From positions 3,657-25,279 of the forward strand of contig JAHFIK010000001.1 in NCBI GenBank assembly GCA_023246415.1: a DNA stretch of 21,623 nucleotides, read 5' to 3'. The position numbers and the translations under genes were made by a program. A model generated the notes under the pieces. The model saw only the letters and a list, made by a program, of their open reading frames with translations, did not search any database and was not told where the DNA came from. The DNA comes from Candidatus Uhrbacteria bacterium. Lineage in GTDB: Bacteria; Patescibacteriota; Patescibacteriia; 2-12-FULL-60-25. Below are positions 7,231-13,587 of the stretch, in pieces. Positions within the stretch are counted from its first letter, which is position 1. Every line of letters starts with the position of its first letter.

Positions 7231-7701
7231 ATGATGCCGCATCCTCACCGGACGCACAGCGGATTTACGCTGATTGAAATCTTGCTTGTGGTTGCGGCCA
7301 TCGCCATTTTGGCTGGCATTGTGATTCTCGCCATCAATCCAAGCAAACAGCTTGCAGATACGCGGAATGCGCAACGGCGTGCAGACGTGAATACGATTTT
7401 AAACGCCGTGTATCAGTATGCGATCGATAATGGCGGGGTGATTCCGGCGGGGGTTGTCAGTTCCACGTGCGCCACGGTTCCGACGACTGAGATCTGCAAG
7501 ACGGGCGCGACTTGTTCTGGCGGGCTGGTCGATCTGTCGGCGCTGACAAATAGTGAGAAATATCTCGTTTCGATTCCGGTCGATCCATCGGCGACTTCGA
7601 CGATTGGGACCGGATACCGCATTTCAAAAAACAGCAATGGTCGCATCACGGTCTGCGCACCCATCGCAGAACAGGGAGCGACGATCAGTATTAAACGATG
7701 A
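7231..7701 (+). CDS. Type IV major pilin, second tandem copy
   Basis: This 156-residue prepilin has leader MMPHPHRTHSG, cut before FTLIEILLVV. The first 50 or so mature residues are nearly identical to the preceding pilin (AAIAILAGIVILAINPSKQLADTRNAQRRADV), and the DNA is also close, so the pair arose by tandem duplication. The middle differs and has more Cys (STCATVPTTEICKTGATC), which allows one or two disulfides. The C-terminus again ends in an AEQGATISIKR type strand. Different heads on the same filament core suggest alternative or mixed pili. The stop codon overlaps the start of a dyad element (7699). Confidence 0.93.
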   Translation: MMPHPHRTHSGFTLIEILLVVAAIAILAGIVILAINPSKQLADTRNAQRRADVNTILNAVYQYAIDNGGVIPAGVVSSTCATVPTTEICKTGATCSGGLVDLSALTNSEKYLVSIPVDPSATSTIGTGYRISKNSNGRITVCAPIAEQGATISIKR

Positions 7702-7756
7702 TCAGGAAACGGTGATTCGTGAGCCATTCCGCTTTCTGATCACCGCTTCCCGATCA
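7699..7756. repeat. Inverted repeat between pilin and kinase genes (dyad 4)
   Basis: Arms 7699-7716 and 7739-7756 pair over 18 nt with two mismatches around a 22-nt loop. The right side reads as 7-mers GATCACC, GCTTCCC, GATCACC. There is no clear T-tract. A possible -10 (TTATCT, 7759-7764) follows immediately, 8 nt before the kinase ATG. Confidence 0.6.
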
Positions 7757-7772
7757 CCTTATCTCTACGCCC

Positions 7773-8105
7773 ATGAAAACGAAAACTGCCACAAAGCGAA
7801 CAACCCGCGTGAGCACACACGAACTGAAGAAGCGTGAATTTGTCGGGATTGCTTCGCATCAACTGCGGACCCCGCTCACCACGATCAACTGGTATGTGGA
7901 AATGCTACGGTCTGGGGATGCTGGCAAACTCAGTGATGCGCAGAAAAGTTACCTGAAAGAAGTGGAAATGGGCGTGCAGTACATGGTGCGGTTGATCAAT
8001 GAACTTCTGGAAGCCACGGAGAATGACACTGGGTGCGTCACCGTCTGTGTTCCGCAACGAAAATCACGCCCGGCTAAAATGCATCGCCCTGGGAAGAAAC
8101 GCTAA
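7773..8105 (+). CDS. DHp-only (HisKA) protein lacking the ATPase domain
   Basis: This 110-residue protein carries a dimerisation and phosphotransfer domain with the H-box FVGIASHQLRTPL, putative phospho-His H29. It has no HATPase domain, sensor or membrane segment. The next gene encodes a complete kinase whose first 90 or so residues match it closely (ASHQLRTPL, TINWYVEMLRSGDAG), so this is a partial tandem duplicate. After the two DHp helices the sequence ends in a Cys-containing basic tail (VTVCVPQRKSRPAKMHRPGKKR). It may heterodimerise with the downstream kinase, act as a phosphotransfer module, or be a decaying copy. The stop lies 6 nt before the next ATG. Confidence 0.82.
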   Translation: MKTKTATKRTTRVSTHELKKREFVGIASHQLRTPLTTINWYVEMLRSGDAGKLSDAQKSYLKEVEMGVQYMVRLINELLEATENDTGCVTVCVPQRKSRPAKMHRPGKKR

Positions 8106-8111
8106 TCTCGT

Positions 8112-8921
8112 ATGAAACGCACTGAAGGAAAAAAGACGCTGATCAATCAAAGCGAAGTCGACCGGCTCAAGGATGAGTTTGTCGGCATCGCCTCGCACCA
8201 GTTGCGGACGCCGCTCGCGACGATCAACTGGTATGTGGAAATGCTGCGTTCCGGCGATGCCGGGGAGCTGAATGAGGAACAAAAGAAATTTCTTCAAGAA
8301 GTGTATTCCGGAATCCAGCGGATGGTGGGACTCGTAAATAATCTGCTCAACGTGTCTCGAATCAAGAGCGGTCGATTAAAGATTGAGCCGAAGATGACAC
8401 AGATGGAGCCGTTCATTCAGGATATTATCCATGAAGTCGAACCGCTTGCCATGGAGAATCACAGCACGATTCGCTTCAAGTCACCGAAAGAGCCGTTGCC
8501 AGCAGTCGCGATTGATTCAACGCTGTTACGGCAAGTGGTTCATAATTTTTTAACAAATGCCATTCGATACTCGCTTCCGGGCGATAATGTCATTGAAGTT
8601 GAGCTGACGGCGAAGAAGGGGGCCTACATCATCCGGGTCAGCGACGAGGGGATTGGCATTCCGAAGCAGGCGCAGGGTCGCATTTTTGAACACTTTTTCA
8701 GAGCGGAGAATGCGCGCGAACATGCGGCAGATGGGTCTGGACTCGGTCTCTACTTGGCGAAGATGATTATGGAAACGGCCGGCGGAAAAATTTGGTTCAA
8801 GTCGCCGATTAAATTTCGCAAAGGATCCTCTGTGATGAAAGAAGGGTATGGCACGTCGTTTTATGCGTCGATTCCTGTTGGTGGCATGCGGGGGCGGGAT
8901 GGAGAGCGGAGGCTTGTCTAA
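8112..8921 (+). CDS. Soluble sensor-less histidine kinase
   Basis: This 269-residue protein consists almost entirely of HisKA plus HATPase_c domains. The H-box is at residues 22-35 with phospho-His H29. The N-box is HNFLTNAIRYS, the G1 box DEGIGIP, the F-box FEHFFRAENA and the G2 box GSGLGLYLAK, so it should be active. There are no membrane spans or PAS domain, so input must come from a partner, possibly the DHp-only protein just upstream. The position right after the pilus locus, which opens with an orphan receiver, suggests that these form one two-component pair controlling pili. This is inference from gene order. Confidence 0.92.
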   Translation: MKRTEGKKTLINQSEVDRLKDEFVGIASHQLRTPLATINWYVEMLRSGDAGELNEEQKKFLQEVYSGIQRMVGLVNNLLNVSRIKSGRLKIEPKMTQMEPFIQDIIHEVEPLAMENHSTIRFKSPKEPLPAVAIDSTLLRQVVHNFLTNAIRYSLPGDNVIEVELTAKKGAYIIRVSDEGIGIPKQAQGRIFEHFFRAENAREHAADGSGLGLYLAKMIMETAGGKIWFKSPIKFRKGSSVMKEGYGTSFYASIPVGGMRGRDGERRLV

Positions 8922-8937
8922 CGGCGCAGTCTCTTAG

Positions 8938-9009
8938 AGGAGCCATGAAACAATGAAACCATGAAGCCGTTCTAGAATGGCTTCATGGTTTCATTGTTTC
9001 ATGGCTCCT
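8938..9009. repeat. Nearly perfect 72-nt inverted repeat with octamer units (dyad 5)
   Basis: Arms 8938-8968 and 8979-9009 match perfectly over 31 nt. The centre is TTCTAGAA, itself a palindrome, so only one G-T mismatch interrupts the whole 72 nt. The left arm is built of 8-mers CCATGAAA, CAATGAAA, CCATGAAG. It lies between the convergent kinase and pheA genes, where it could act as a two-way terminator, although neither side has a T-tract. Confidence 0.9.
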
Positions 9010-9011
9010 AG

Positions 9012-9050
9012 AAAAGTGCCCCCCTTCAACACATGCGGTCAAAGGAGGGC
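9012..9050 (-). terminator. Probable terminator of pheA
   Basis: On the reverse strand a 9-bp GC-rich stem (9042-9050 with 9018-9026, one G-U pair) is followed by ACTTTTC. It lies 20 nt after the pheA stop. The T-run is only four long, so the terminator may be weak. Confidence 0.55.
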
Positions 9051-9069
9051 GGGGATATGGTGAGCGATG

Positions 9070-9924
9070 TTACGTTTCACATCGTGGAAAGGAACCGAGG
9101 ACGATCAATCGCTTGGCAGTGGCACGAAGCGTGCGGATGAGTCGTTGGGTCTGCGGTTCATCTTGGTGGCCGGAGCATTCCAGGTAGAATGCGTATTCCT
9201 CTTTTTCTCCAAGCGGGATGGAATGAATGGAATACATATTTGCGCCCGCTTCAGCGATCGGGTGAATGATCCGATCCAGTTGCCCGCTCAAATGGTGGAC
9301 CCAGATGAGGAGGGCGATTTTGTCATTCCCGGTCGGCGCCACTGTTTCCCGCGAGAGATGAAAGAAGCGCGTGGCGTTTTTCATGGTCGCTTGAACATCA
9401 GACTCGAGGAGCTGGAGACCGTACGTTTTTGCGGCGAGCGTTGATGCGAGGGCGCCAACAGCCCGTCCTGTTTTATCCTGTGCAACGAGATGCGCCGCTT
9501 GAGCCGTGCTTGAGACGGCTTCGGTTTGAATGCCGAGTGCGGACAATCGTTCTTCGCATTGTTGGAGCGCGTGCGGGTGCGATACGACGAGCGAGAGGTC
9601 GCTGATGGCATCAACGCGTGGATGCGCGAGGAGGTGGTGCCGGATCGGGACCCACCGTTCTCCGACGACACCGAATGGGGGATGATCATCCGTTGTCGTG
9701 AGCCAGAATCGGACCACTTCGCCGACAAATCCCGCGAGGACGTTTTCAATGGGAACAACGCCACGGTCGACTGGCGTATGAACGAGATGGTCGAAGATGT
9801 CGCGATGCGTGCGTGCGAATGCGATGGGTGATGCGGCGGGATCGCCGTCGCGCAGAAAGCCGAGAGCGGCTTCGTGTCCGTTGGTGCCGGCAGGTCCAAG
9901 TGCCCAAAGCGTTGACGTCATCAT
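9070..9924 (-). CDS. pheA: Prephenate dehydratase
   Basis: This monofunctional enzyme of 284 residues converts prephenate to phenylpyruvate in phenylalanine synthesis. The catalytic half has GPAGTNGHEAAL near the N-terminus, RGVVPIEN, IRHHLLAHP, VVSHPHALQQC and the signature TRF in NATRFFHL (about residues 185-187). An ACT domain follows (about 203-278). Its Phe-binding motifs have diverged: the GALV site reads GQLD, and the ESRP site reads HSIP in MYSIHSIPLGEKEEYAFYLE. Three consecutive ATGs (9927, 9924, 9921) follow AAGGA (9931-9935); 9924 gives the best spacing, 6 nt. Expression appears to be set by a Phe attenuator upstream. No other aromatic pathway gene is in the window. Confidence 0.93.
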   Translation of the reverse strand: MMTSTLWALGPAGTNGHEAALGFLRDGDPAASPIAFARTHRDIFDHLVHTPVDRGVVPIENVLAGFVGEVVRFWLTTTDDHPPFGVVGERWVPIRHHLLAHPRVDAISDLSLVVSHPHALQQCEERLSALGIQTEAVSSTAQAAHLVAQDKTGRAVGALASTLAAKTYGLQLLESDVQATMKNATRFFHLSRETVAPTGNDKIALLIWVHHLSGQLDRIIHPIAEAGANMYSIHSIPLGEKEEYAFYLECSGHQDEPQTQRLIRTLRATAKRLIVLGSFPRCET

Positions 9925-10035
9925 CATGGTTCCTTGTGAAGGTGCGGTCTTCAGGTGCGGAGATATCACATCGCTCGCAACTGTTCGGGATTGCGTCCCG
10001 ACGTCTGCATCACGTGCGAGTGATGCGGAGGTCGG

Positions 10036-10118
10036 AAAACAAAACGACTGATCGTTCGGATCAGTCGTGCGTTGGTTTCGGGAAACGTCAATGCGCGGCT
10101 GAACCGAGGTCAGTCGTA
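10036..10118 (-). promoter_or_regulatory. Transcription attenuator of pheA
   Basis: On the reverse strand four segments are seen. Segment 1 (10109-10118) pairs with segment 2 (10096-10106). Segment 2 can instead pair with segment 3 (10057-10067) at 9 of 11 positions. Segment 3 pairs with segment 4 (10044-10053) to form a perfect 10-bp hairpin followed by TTTTGTTTT (10036-10044), an intrinsic terminator. The Phe codons of the leader peptide end directly before segment 1, and the leader stop lies just past segment 2. A ribosome stalled for charged tRNA-Phe would cover segment 1, free segment 2 and prevent termination. This is the classical arrangement of amino-acid attenuators. Confidence 0.8.
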
Positions 10119-10147
10119 AAGCAGGTAAAGCAGAACGTGTGCCGCAT
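10088..10147 (-). CDS. pheL: pheA leader peptide
   Basis: This 19-codon reading frame encodes MRHTFCFTCFTTDLGSAAH and stops with TGA. Three of its first ten residues are Phe, at codons 5, 7 and 10. The Phe codons sit immediately upstream of attenuator segment 1, as control codons should. No Shine-Dalgarno site is visible; the ATG lies 9 nt after the -10 hexamer, so the transcript would be leaderless or start within a few nt of the ATG. The frame differs from that of pheA. The function is inferred from position and composition. Confidence 0.72.
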   Translation of the reverse strand: MRHTFCFTCFTTDLGSAAH

Positions 10148-10156
10148 GCGCAGGAG

Positions 10157-10185
10157 AATGTAGCAGGGCTTGGTGTGGAGGTCAA
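10157..10185 (-). promoter_or_regulatory. Promoter of the pheA leader transcript
   Basis: On the reverse strand TTGACC (10180-10185), a 17-nt spacer and TACATT (10157-10162) form a good sigma-70-like promoter (5 of 6 and 4 of 6). The start would fall near 10150, giving a leader of about 225 nt before pheA that includes the attenuator. Confidence 0.65.
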
Positions 10186-10193
10186 CGCTCTTT

Positions 10194-10311
<118 letters not shown>

Positions 10312-10415
10312 GTGCCTCTCTTATTGCCAATCAATTCGAAATATGCCAGGCTTGCGCGCGTAGGAAGCCGGGATTTCCTCGGTTTCTGTGGACCCTCACA
10401 ATTGGATGGATAGCC

Positions 10416-11207
10416 ATGGTTAACCCACAGATCAAGACCGAACTCGAACCGAAAGATCGCATCATTTTTGCACTGGACGTTCCTGATCTTCAGTCCGCTC
10501 TTCCGCATCTCGAATTTTTTTCGGGACGCGTGGGGATGATAAAAGTCGGACTCGAACTCTTCGTTGCAGAAGGGAAACCGATCGTTGACGCGGCGCGTCA
10601 GTATGGCGGTGGAAACAATGTCATGCTCGATCTGAAGCTACACGACGTTCCTATTACGGTTCAGCGTGCGGCGGCATCGGCAGCGAGACTGCGGCCGGAC
10701 CTCTTAACGATCCACTCCGATGGCGGCGTTCCGATGATGGAAGCGGCGGTGAAGGGATCGTCAGAAGCGCTGAGGGGAACGGATTTCTTCACAAAGGTGA
10801 TCGCGATCACCGTGCTCACATCATTAAACGATAGTGACTTGAACGATATCGGCTTCGCGAACATTCATGCACATGACGCACTGTCTCACTTGATCGAGAA
10901 TCGAGCACGGCTCGCGATCAAAGCCGGATGTCATGGTGTCGTCGCTCCCGCGTTTGCCGCGAAAAAGATTCGTCGGCTCGCGAACTCATTTAATCGTCGC
11001 GACTTCGTGATCGTGTGTCCTGGGATTTCACTCAGTGGAAAACCGAATCCGTCTCAGAAGTCGTCAGGTACGGCGGAAGAGGCGATCGAGAACGAGGCTG
11101 ATTATGTTGTGATCGGTCGCGACCTGCGCGATGCGGAGGACAAGACCGCACGGATTGCAGAATTCGTGAAACAAATTGAACGTGGCTTGAAGGCCCGTGG
11201 AAAGTGA
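10416..11207 (+). CDS. pyrF: Orotidine 5'-phosphate decarboxylase
   Basis: This 263-residue TIM-barrel enzyme makes UMP from OMP, the last step of pyrimidine synthesis. FALDVPD opens strand 1, the active-site Lys is K43 in MIKVGLELF, and the catalytic tetrad region reads DLKLHDVP with D72, K74 and D77. A C-terminal VVIGRDLRDAED provides the phosphate-binding loop. The length and motif spacing are those of the bacterial family. It is followed 3 nt later by the orotate phosphoribosyltransferase gene, so the last two pathway steps form one operon. No strong Shine-Dalgarno site precedes the ATG. Confidence 0.95.
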   Translation: MVNPQIKTELEPKDRIIFALDVPDLQSALPHLEFFSGRVGMIKVGLELFVAEGKPIVDAARQYGGGNNVMLDLKLHDVPITVQRAAASAARLRPDLLTIHSDGGVPMMEAAVKGSSEALRGTDFFTKVIAITVLTSLNDSDLNDIGFANIHAHDALSHLIENRARLAIKAGCHGVVAPAFAAKKIRRLANSFNRRDFVIVCPGISLSGKPNPSQKSSGTAEEAIENEADYVVIGRDLRDAEDKTARIAEFVKQIERGLKARGK

Positions 11208-11210
11208 AGG

Positions 11211-12263
11211 ATGAACGTGATTAAACCAATGCCAGAAGCAGCGATTCGTCAGGTGTTTGCTGATCAGCGTGCCATTATTGTGGGCAATCACTTCGTCTAT
11301 AAATCAGGCCTGCACGGTGAGGTCTATGTCAATAAAGACGCGGCGTACACGTCGTACGCGGCAATTTCGACGCTCTGCGGTCAGATCGCACTCCATGCAC
11401 GGGATCTCAATGTGGATGTGGTCATCGGCCCGGCGATTGGCGGTATCGTCCTTTCGCAATGGACGGCCTATCATCTTTCCCGGCTCACGGGACGAGTGAT
11501 CAATGCCGTGTTTGCGGAAAAACCGAACCGAAGCGGCAGTCTCGTGATCAAGCGCGGATACGATGCGCTCGTGCGAGGACATCGGACACTCATCGCGCAT
11601 GATCACTCTGTGGATCGTACTGAAGCGAACGCATTGATGGCGTCGATTGATCAATTAAAGGGCGTTCCGGTCGGGATTTGTGACGTGGCTCGTTATGATG
11701 CCGCGATTCAGTCTGACGCATTAAAGGTCTACGCGACGCCGAACGACATCTTTGGTCGATGCAAGCAATTTGCAGAGAGAAATCAGAATCTCAATGTCGA
11801 TGTGGTGCTCGGCATCTCGAATACCGGTGCGATTCTGTCGCAGTGGATGGCGAATCATCTCTCAGAGGTGACGGGTCATGTGGCACATGCCGTATTTGCC
11901 GAGTATGTGCAGCAAGATGGTGCGTTCGCATTTCCGGAAGGGTATGCGCGGCTCGTAAAAGGGAAGCGCGCCCTGGTCGTAGAAGATGTTCTGACAACGG
12001 GGACATCTGCTCGGAGCGTCGTCGAACTCGCGCGATCGGCCGGAGCCACGGTCGTTGCAGTCGGTGCACTCGCGAATCGCGGGAAGGTGACTGCTGAACG
12101 GCTCGGCGTTGATCGACTGCGGTCACTGATTGAGATCGATGCAGAAACATGGCCTGCGCCATGCCCGCGTTGCCTGCAAGGGGTTCCAATCAACGTCGAG
12201 CTTGGCCACGGTCGGACCTATGTCGCTGAACACGGTCAACCGCAGGCGCAAGCCACGGGCTAA
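11211..12263 (+). CDS. pyrE: Double-domain orotate phosphoribosyltransferase
   Basis: This 350-residue protein is about 1.7 times the usual length because the phosphoribosyltransferase core is duplicated. Copy 1 (about 26-165) keeps the N-terminal orotate hood (HFVYKSGLHGEVYVNKDAAY) and the core VDVVIGPAIGGIVLSQW, but the PRPP loop is destroyed (TLIAHDHSVDRTE, 126-138). Copy 2 (about 166-350) lacks the hood but has VDVVLGISNTGAILSQW and an intact PRPP loop ALVVEDVLTTGTS (254-266), followed by the family's C-terminal CPRC, GVPIN and GHG. The active unit may therefore be composite. It is in an operon with pyrF and ends at a strong terminator. Confidence 0.9.
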   Translation: MNVIKPMPEAAIRQVFADQRAIIVGNHFVYKSGLHGEVYVNKDAAYTSYAAISTLCGQIALHARDLNVDVVIGPAIGGIVLSQWTAYHLSRLTGRVINAVFAEKPNRSGSLVIKRGYDALVRGHRTLIAHDHSVDRTEANALMASIDQLKGVPVGICDVARYDAAIQSDALKVYATPNDIFGRCKQFAERNQNLNVDVVLGISNTGAILSQWMANHLSEVTGHVAHAVFAEYVQQDGAFAFPEGYARLVKGKRALVVEDVLTTGTSARSVVELARSAGATVVAVGALANRGKVTAERLGVDRLRSLIEIDAETWPAPCPRCLQGVPINVELGHGRTYVAEHGQPQAQATG

Positions 12264-12299
12264 CATCCATCCAAACTCGTCGTTGAGACGCACACGAAG

Positions 12300-12343
12300 A
12301 GAGACGCATCTGCGTTGCCTTGCGGGTGCGTCTCTTTCTTTTT
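12300..12343 (+). terminator. Intrinsic terminator of the pyrFE operon
   Basis: An 11-bp stem (12300-12310 with 12325-12335, one G-U pair) is followed by TTCTTTTT. It begins 37 nt past the pyrE stop. The T-tract runs directly into the next dyad. Confidence 0.85.
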
Positions 12344-12346
12344 GGG

Positions 12347-12412
12347 GAGTAGGGAGTAGGAAGTGGGGAGTGGGTCGGATCCGACCCACTCCCCACTTCC
12401 TACTCCCTACTC
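12347..12412. repeat. Perfect 66-nt palindrome of heptamer units (dyad 7)
   Basis: Arms 12347-12379 and 12380-12412 are perfectly complementary over 33 nt with no loop; the centre is GGATCC. Left units, including the start of the first at 12344, are GGGGAGT, AGGGAGT, AGGAAGT, GGGGAGT. It follows the pyrE terminator, so a terminator role would be redundant. It ends 18 nt before the -10 of the next gene. Confidence 0.92.
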
Positions 12413-12430
12413 ACTTCACCCATACTGCGC

Positions 12431-12436
12431 TATCCT
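12431..12436 (+). promoter_or_regulatory. Probable -10 of the DUF2127 gene
   Basis: TATCCT ends 6 nt before the ATG at 12443, which would give a leaderless transcript. A 17-nt spacer would place the -35 (TACTCA) inside the right arm of the adjacent dyad. The -35 match is poor. Confidence 0.4.
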
Positions 12437-12442
12437 CCAGAG

Positions 12443-12958
12443 ATGTTCAGGCGTTTTCATCATAAAACCGAACACGCCATCGAAATCCAACATGGGAGCG
12501 ATCCGGGGATCCATATTTTTCATCGTCCGCTGGGACTGATTGCGGTGATTGCGTACAAGGCGATTTGGGGCGTCACGGAAATCATCGGCGGGTTCGTGAT
12601 TTATTATTCAACATTCATTATTGCGAGTGAGCTCTCAGAAGATCCGCAGGATCGATTCATGAATTGGGTGATTGCGCATATTCATTTGGAACCAAAAACC
12701 GTCAAAGAGTTGGGCGCATTGATTATCTTGTTCGGAGTTGGAAAAGTGGCGTTGGCGTTCGGATTGTGGTTTAGCTCGAAAAAAACACGCGAACTCGGGA
12801 TCGCGTTTTTTGCCCTGATTGGCGTCTTCGGATTTATTCAAATCATCCGTCGCCCCTCTTATTTTCATTTAGCCGCGCTCGTGACAGATCTGATGATTCT
12901 CTACTACCTCTGGAAGATTCTTCCGAAACACTTACGCCACGGAGAAACAGTTTCCTAA
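12443..12958 (+). CDS. DUF2127 family membrane protein
   Basis: This 171-residue protein has four likely membrane spans, near residues 29-58, 83-107, 114-130 and 140-158. The pattern RPLGLIAVIAYKAIWGVTEIIGG at the first span and later LGIAFFALIGVFGFIQIIRR fits DUF2127. The family has no defined biochemical role. The N-terminus (MFRRFHHKTEHAIEIQHG) is His-rich and cytoplasmic or extracytoplasmic by an undetermined topology. The gene stands alone between a terminator and a dyad on one side and a two-way terminator on the other. The family call rests on pattern recognition only. Confidence 0.75.
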   Translation: MFRRFHHKTEHAIEIQHGSDPGIHIFHRPLGLIAVIAYKAIWGVTEIIGGFVIYYSTFIIASELSEDPQDRFMNWVIAHIHLEPKTVKELGALIILFGVGKVALAFGLWFSSKKTRELGIAFFALIGVFGFIQIIRRPSYFHLAALVTDLMILYYLWKILPKHLRHGETVS

Positions 12959-12961
12959 ATG

Positions 12962-12990
12962 ACACATCGTCCGATCCACGGACGATGTGT
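12962..12990. terminator. Two-way terminator between convergent genes
   Basis: A perfect 12-bp stem (12962-12973 with 12979-12990) has a 5-nt loop. It separates the DUF2127 gene (stop at 12958) and the reverse-strand YdjM-like gene (stop at 12992). The T-content after the stem is modest on both strands (GTTATTTCC forward). Confidence 0.7.
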
Positions 12991-12991
12991 G

Positions 12992-13504
12992 TTATTTCCG
13001 TTTTGGTAAATCAAACAGATCTCGATATCCGCCACGGAAAAAAATAATCGCGGCAGCAACGATGATGCCGATTTCAAAGAGGAATGACCAGTGGAGCACG
13101 TGGTCGGCGAGCCACCAGGCATGATGAGATGGAATGGAGATGATGTGAATCGGTGTCCACGAGAACGGCGCAAGCCAGTAGATGTCGCCAACGAGCGTAT
13201 CAAGCACAAGATGGAGCATGGCTGCTGAAAAAAAGACGCCCCACGCCGGAAGCCAGGACTTCTGCTTTGTGAGGAGAATGATCGTGAGGAGAATCGCTGC
13301 GACGAGTGCCCAGACGATCGGGAAGTGCATGGGTGACACGCGATGACCGATCATGTCATGCGTGGTGAATTCTGCAAGGAGGATGTCGAAATCAGGAAAG
13401 GTTGCTCCGAGCATGCCGAGCCATAGTAGCCATGTCGGCCACTTTCGTTTTTGGACAAAGAGGTTTGCAAGAAGATATCCGGACGGAATATGCGCGAAGA
13501 CCAT
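12992..13504 (-). CDS. YdjM/DUF457-like membrane-bound metal-dependent hydrolase
   Basis: This is a 170-residue polytopic membrane protein. HIPSGYL at the N-terminus, GATFPDFDIL (Asp pair), H54 of GHRVSPMHFP and HLVLDTLVGDIYWLAPF form the His/Asp pattern of the YdjM (DUF457) family, annotated as membrane-bound metal-dependent hydrolases. About four spans are visible. The substrate is unknown. The ATG at 13504 lies 7 nt after a TATCAT hexamer, so it is probably translated from a leaderless mRNA. It converges on the DUF2127 gene and is divergent from the DedA gene, with a dyad between. Confidence 0.82.
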   Translation of the reverse strand: MVFAHIPSGYLLANLFVQKRKWPTWLLWLGMLGATFPDFDILLAEFTTHDMIGHRVSPMHFPIVWALVAAILLTIILLTKQKSWLPAWGVFFSAAMLHLVLDTLVGDIYWLAPFSWTPIHIISIPSHHAWWLADHVLHWSFLFEIGIIVAAAIIFFRGGYRDLFDLPKRK

Positions 13505-13511
13505 GGGGCAG

Positions 13512-13517
13512 ATGATA
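13512..13517 (-). promoter_or_regulatory. -10 element of the YdjM-like gene
   Basis: The reverse strand reads TATCAT, 5 of 6 to the consensus, ending 7 nt before the ATG. No convincing -35 was found at 16-18 nt. Confidence 0.45.
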
Positions 13518-13522
13518 GCATG

Positions 13523-13587
13523 AAGTCACGAGTTAAGAGTCATGGGTCAATTGACTCCGACGCTTGACTCGTGACTCTTCACTTCTC
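13523..13587. repeat. Imperfect heptamer inverted repeat (dyad 8)
   Basis: The left part reads AGTCACG, AGTTAAG, AGTCATG from 13524. The right part (13564-13586) reads as TGACTCG, TGACTCT, TCACTTC. The arms pair at about three quarters of positions around a short centre. It sits between divergent genes, and its right arm contains the likely -35 of the DedA gene. The units resemble those of dyad 6 (AGAGTTA). Confidence 0.7.

Noticed and set aside
9928..10185. Longer PheA start giving an 86-residue N-terminal extension
   Set aside because: The extension runs through the attenuator and the leader peptide, has no homology-like pattern, and the PheA fold begins at ALGPAGTNG right after the Shine-Dalgarno site at 9931-9935.
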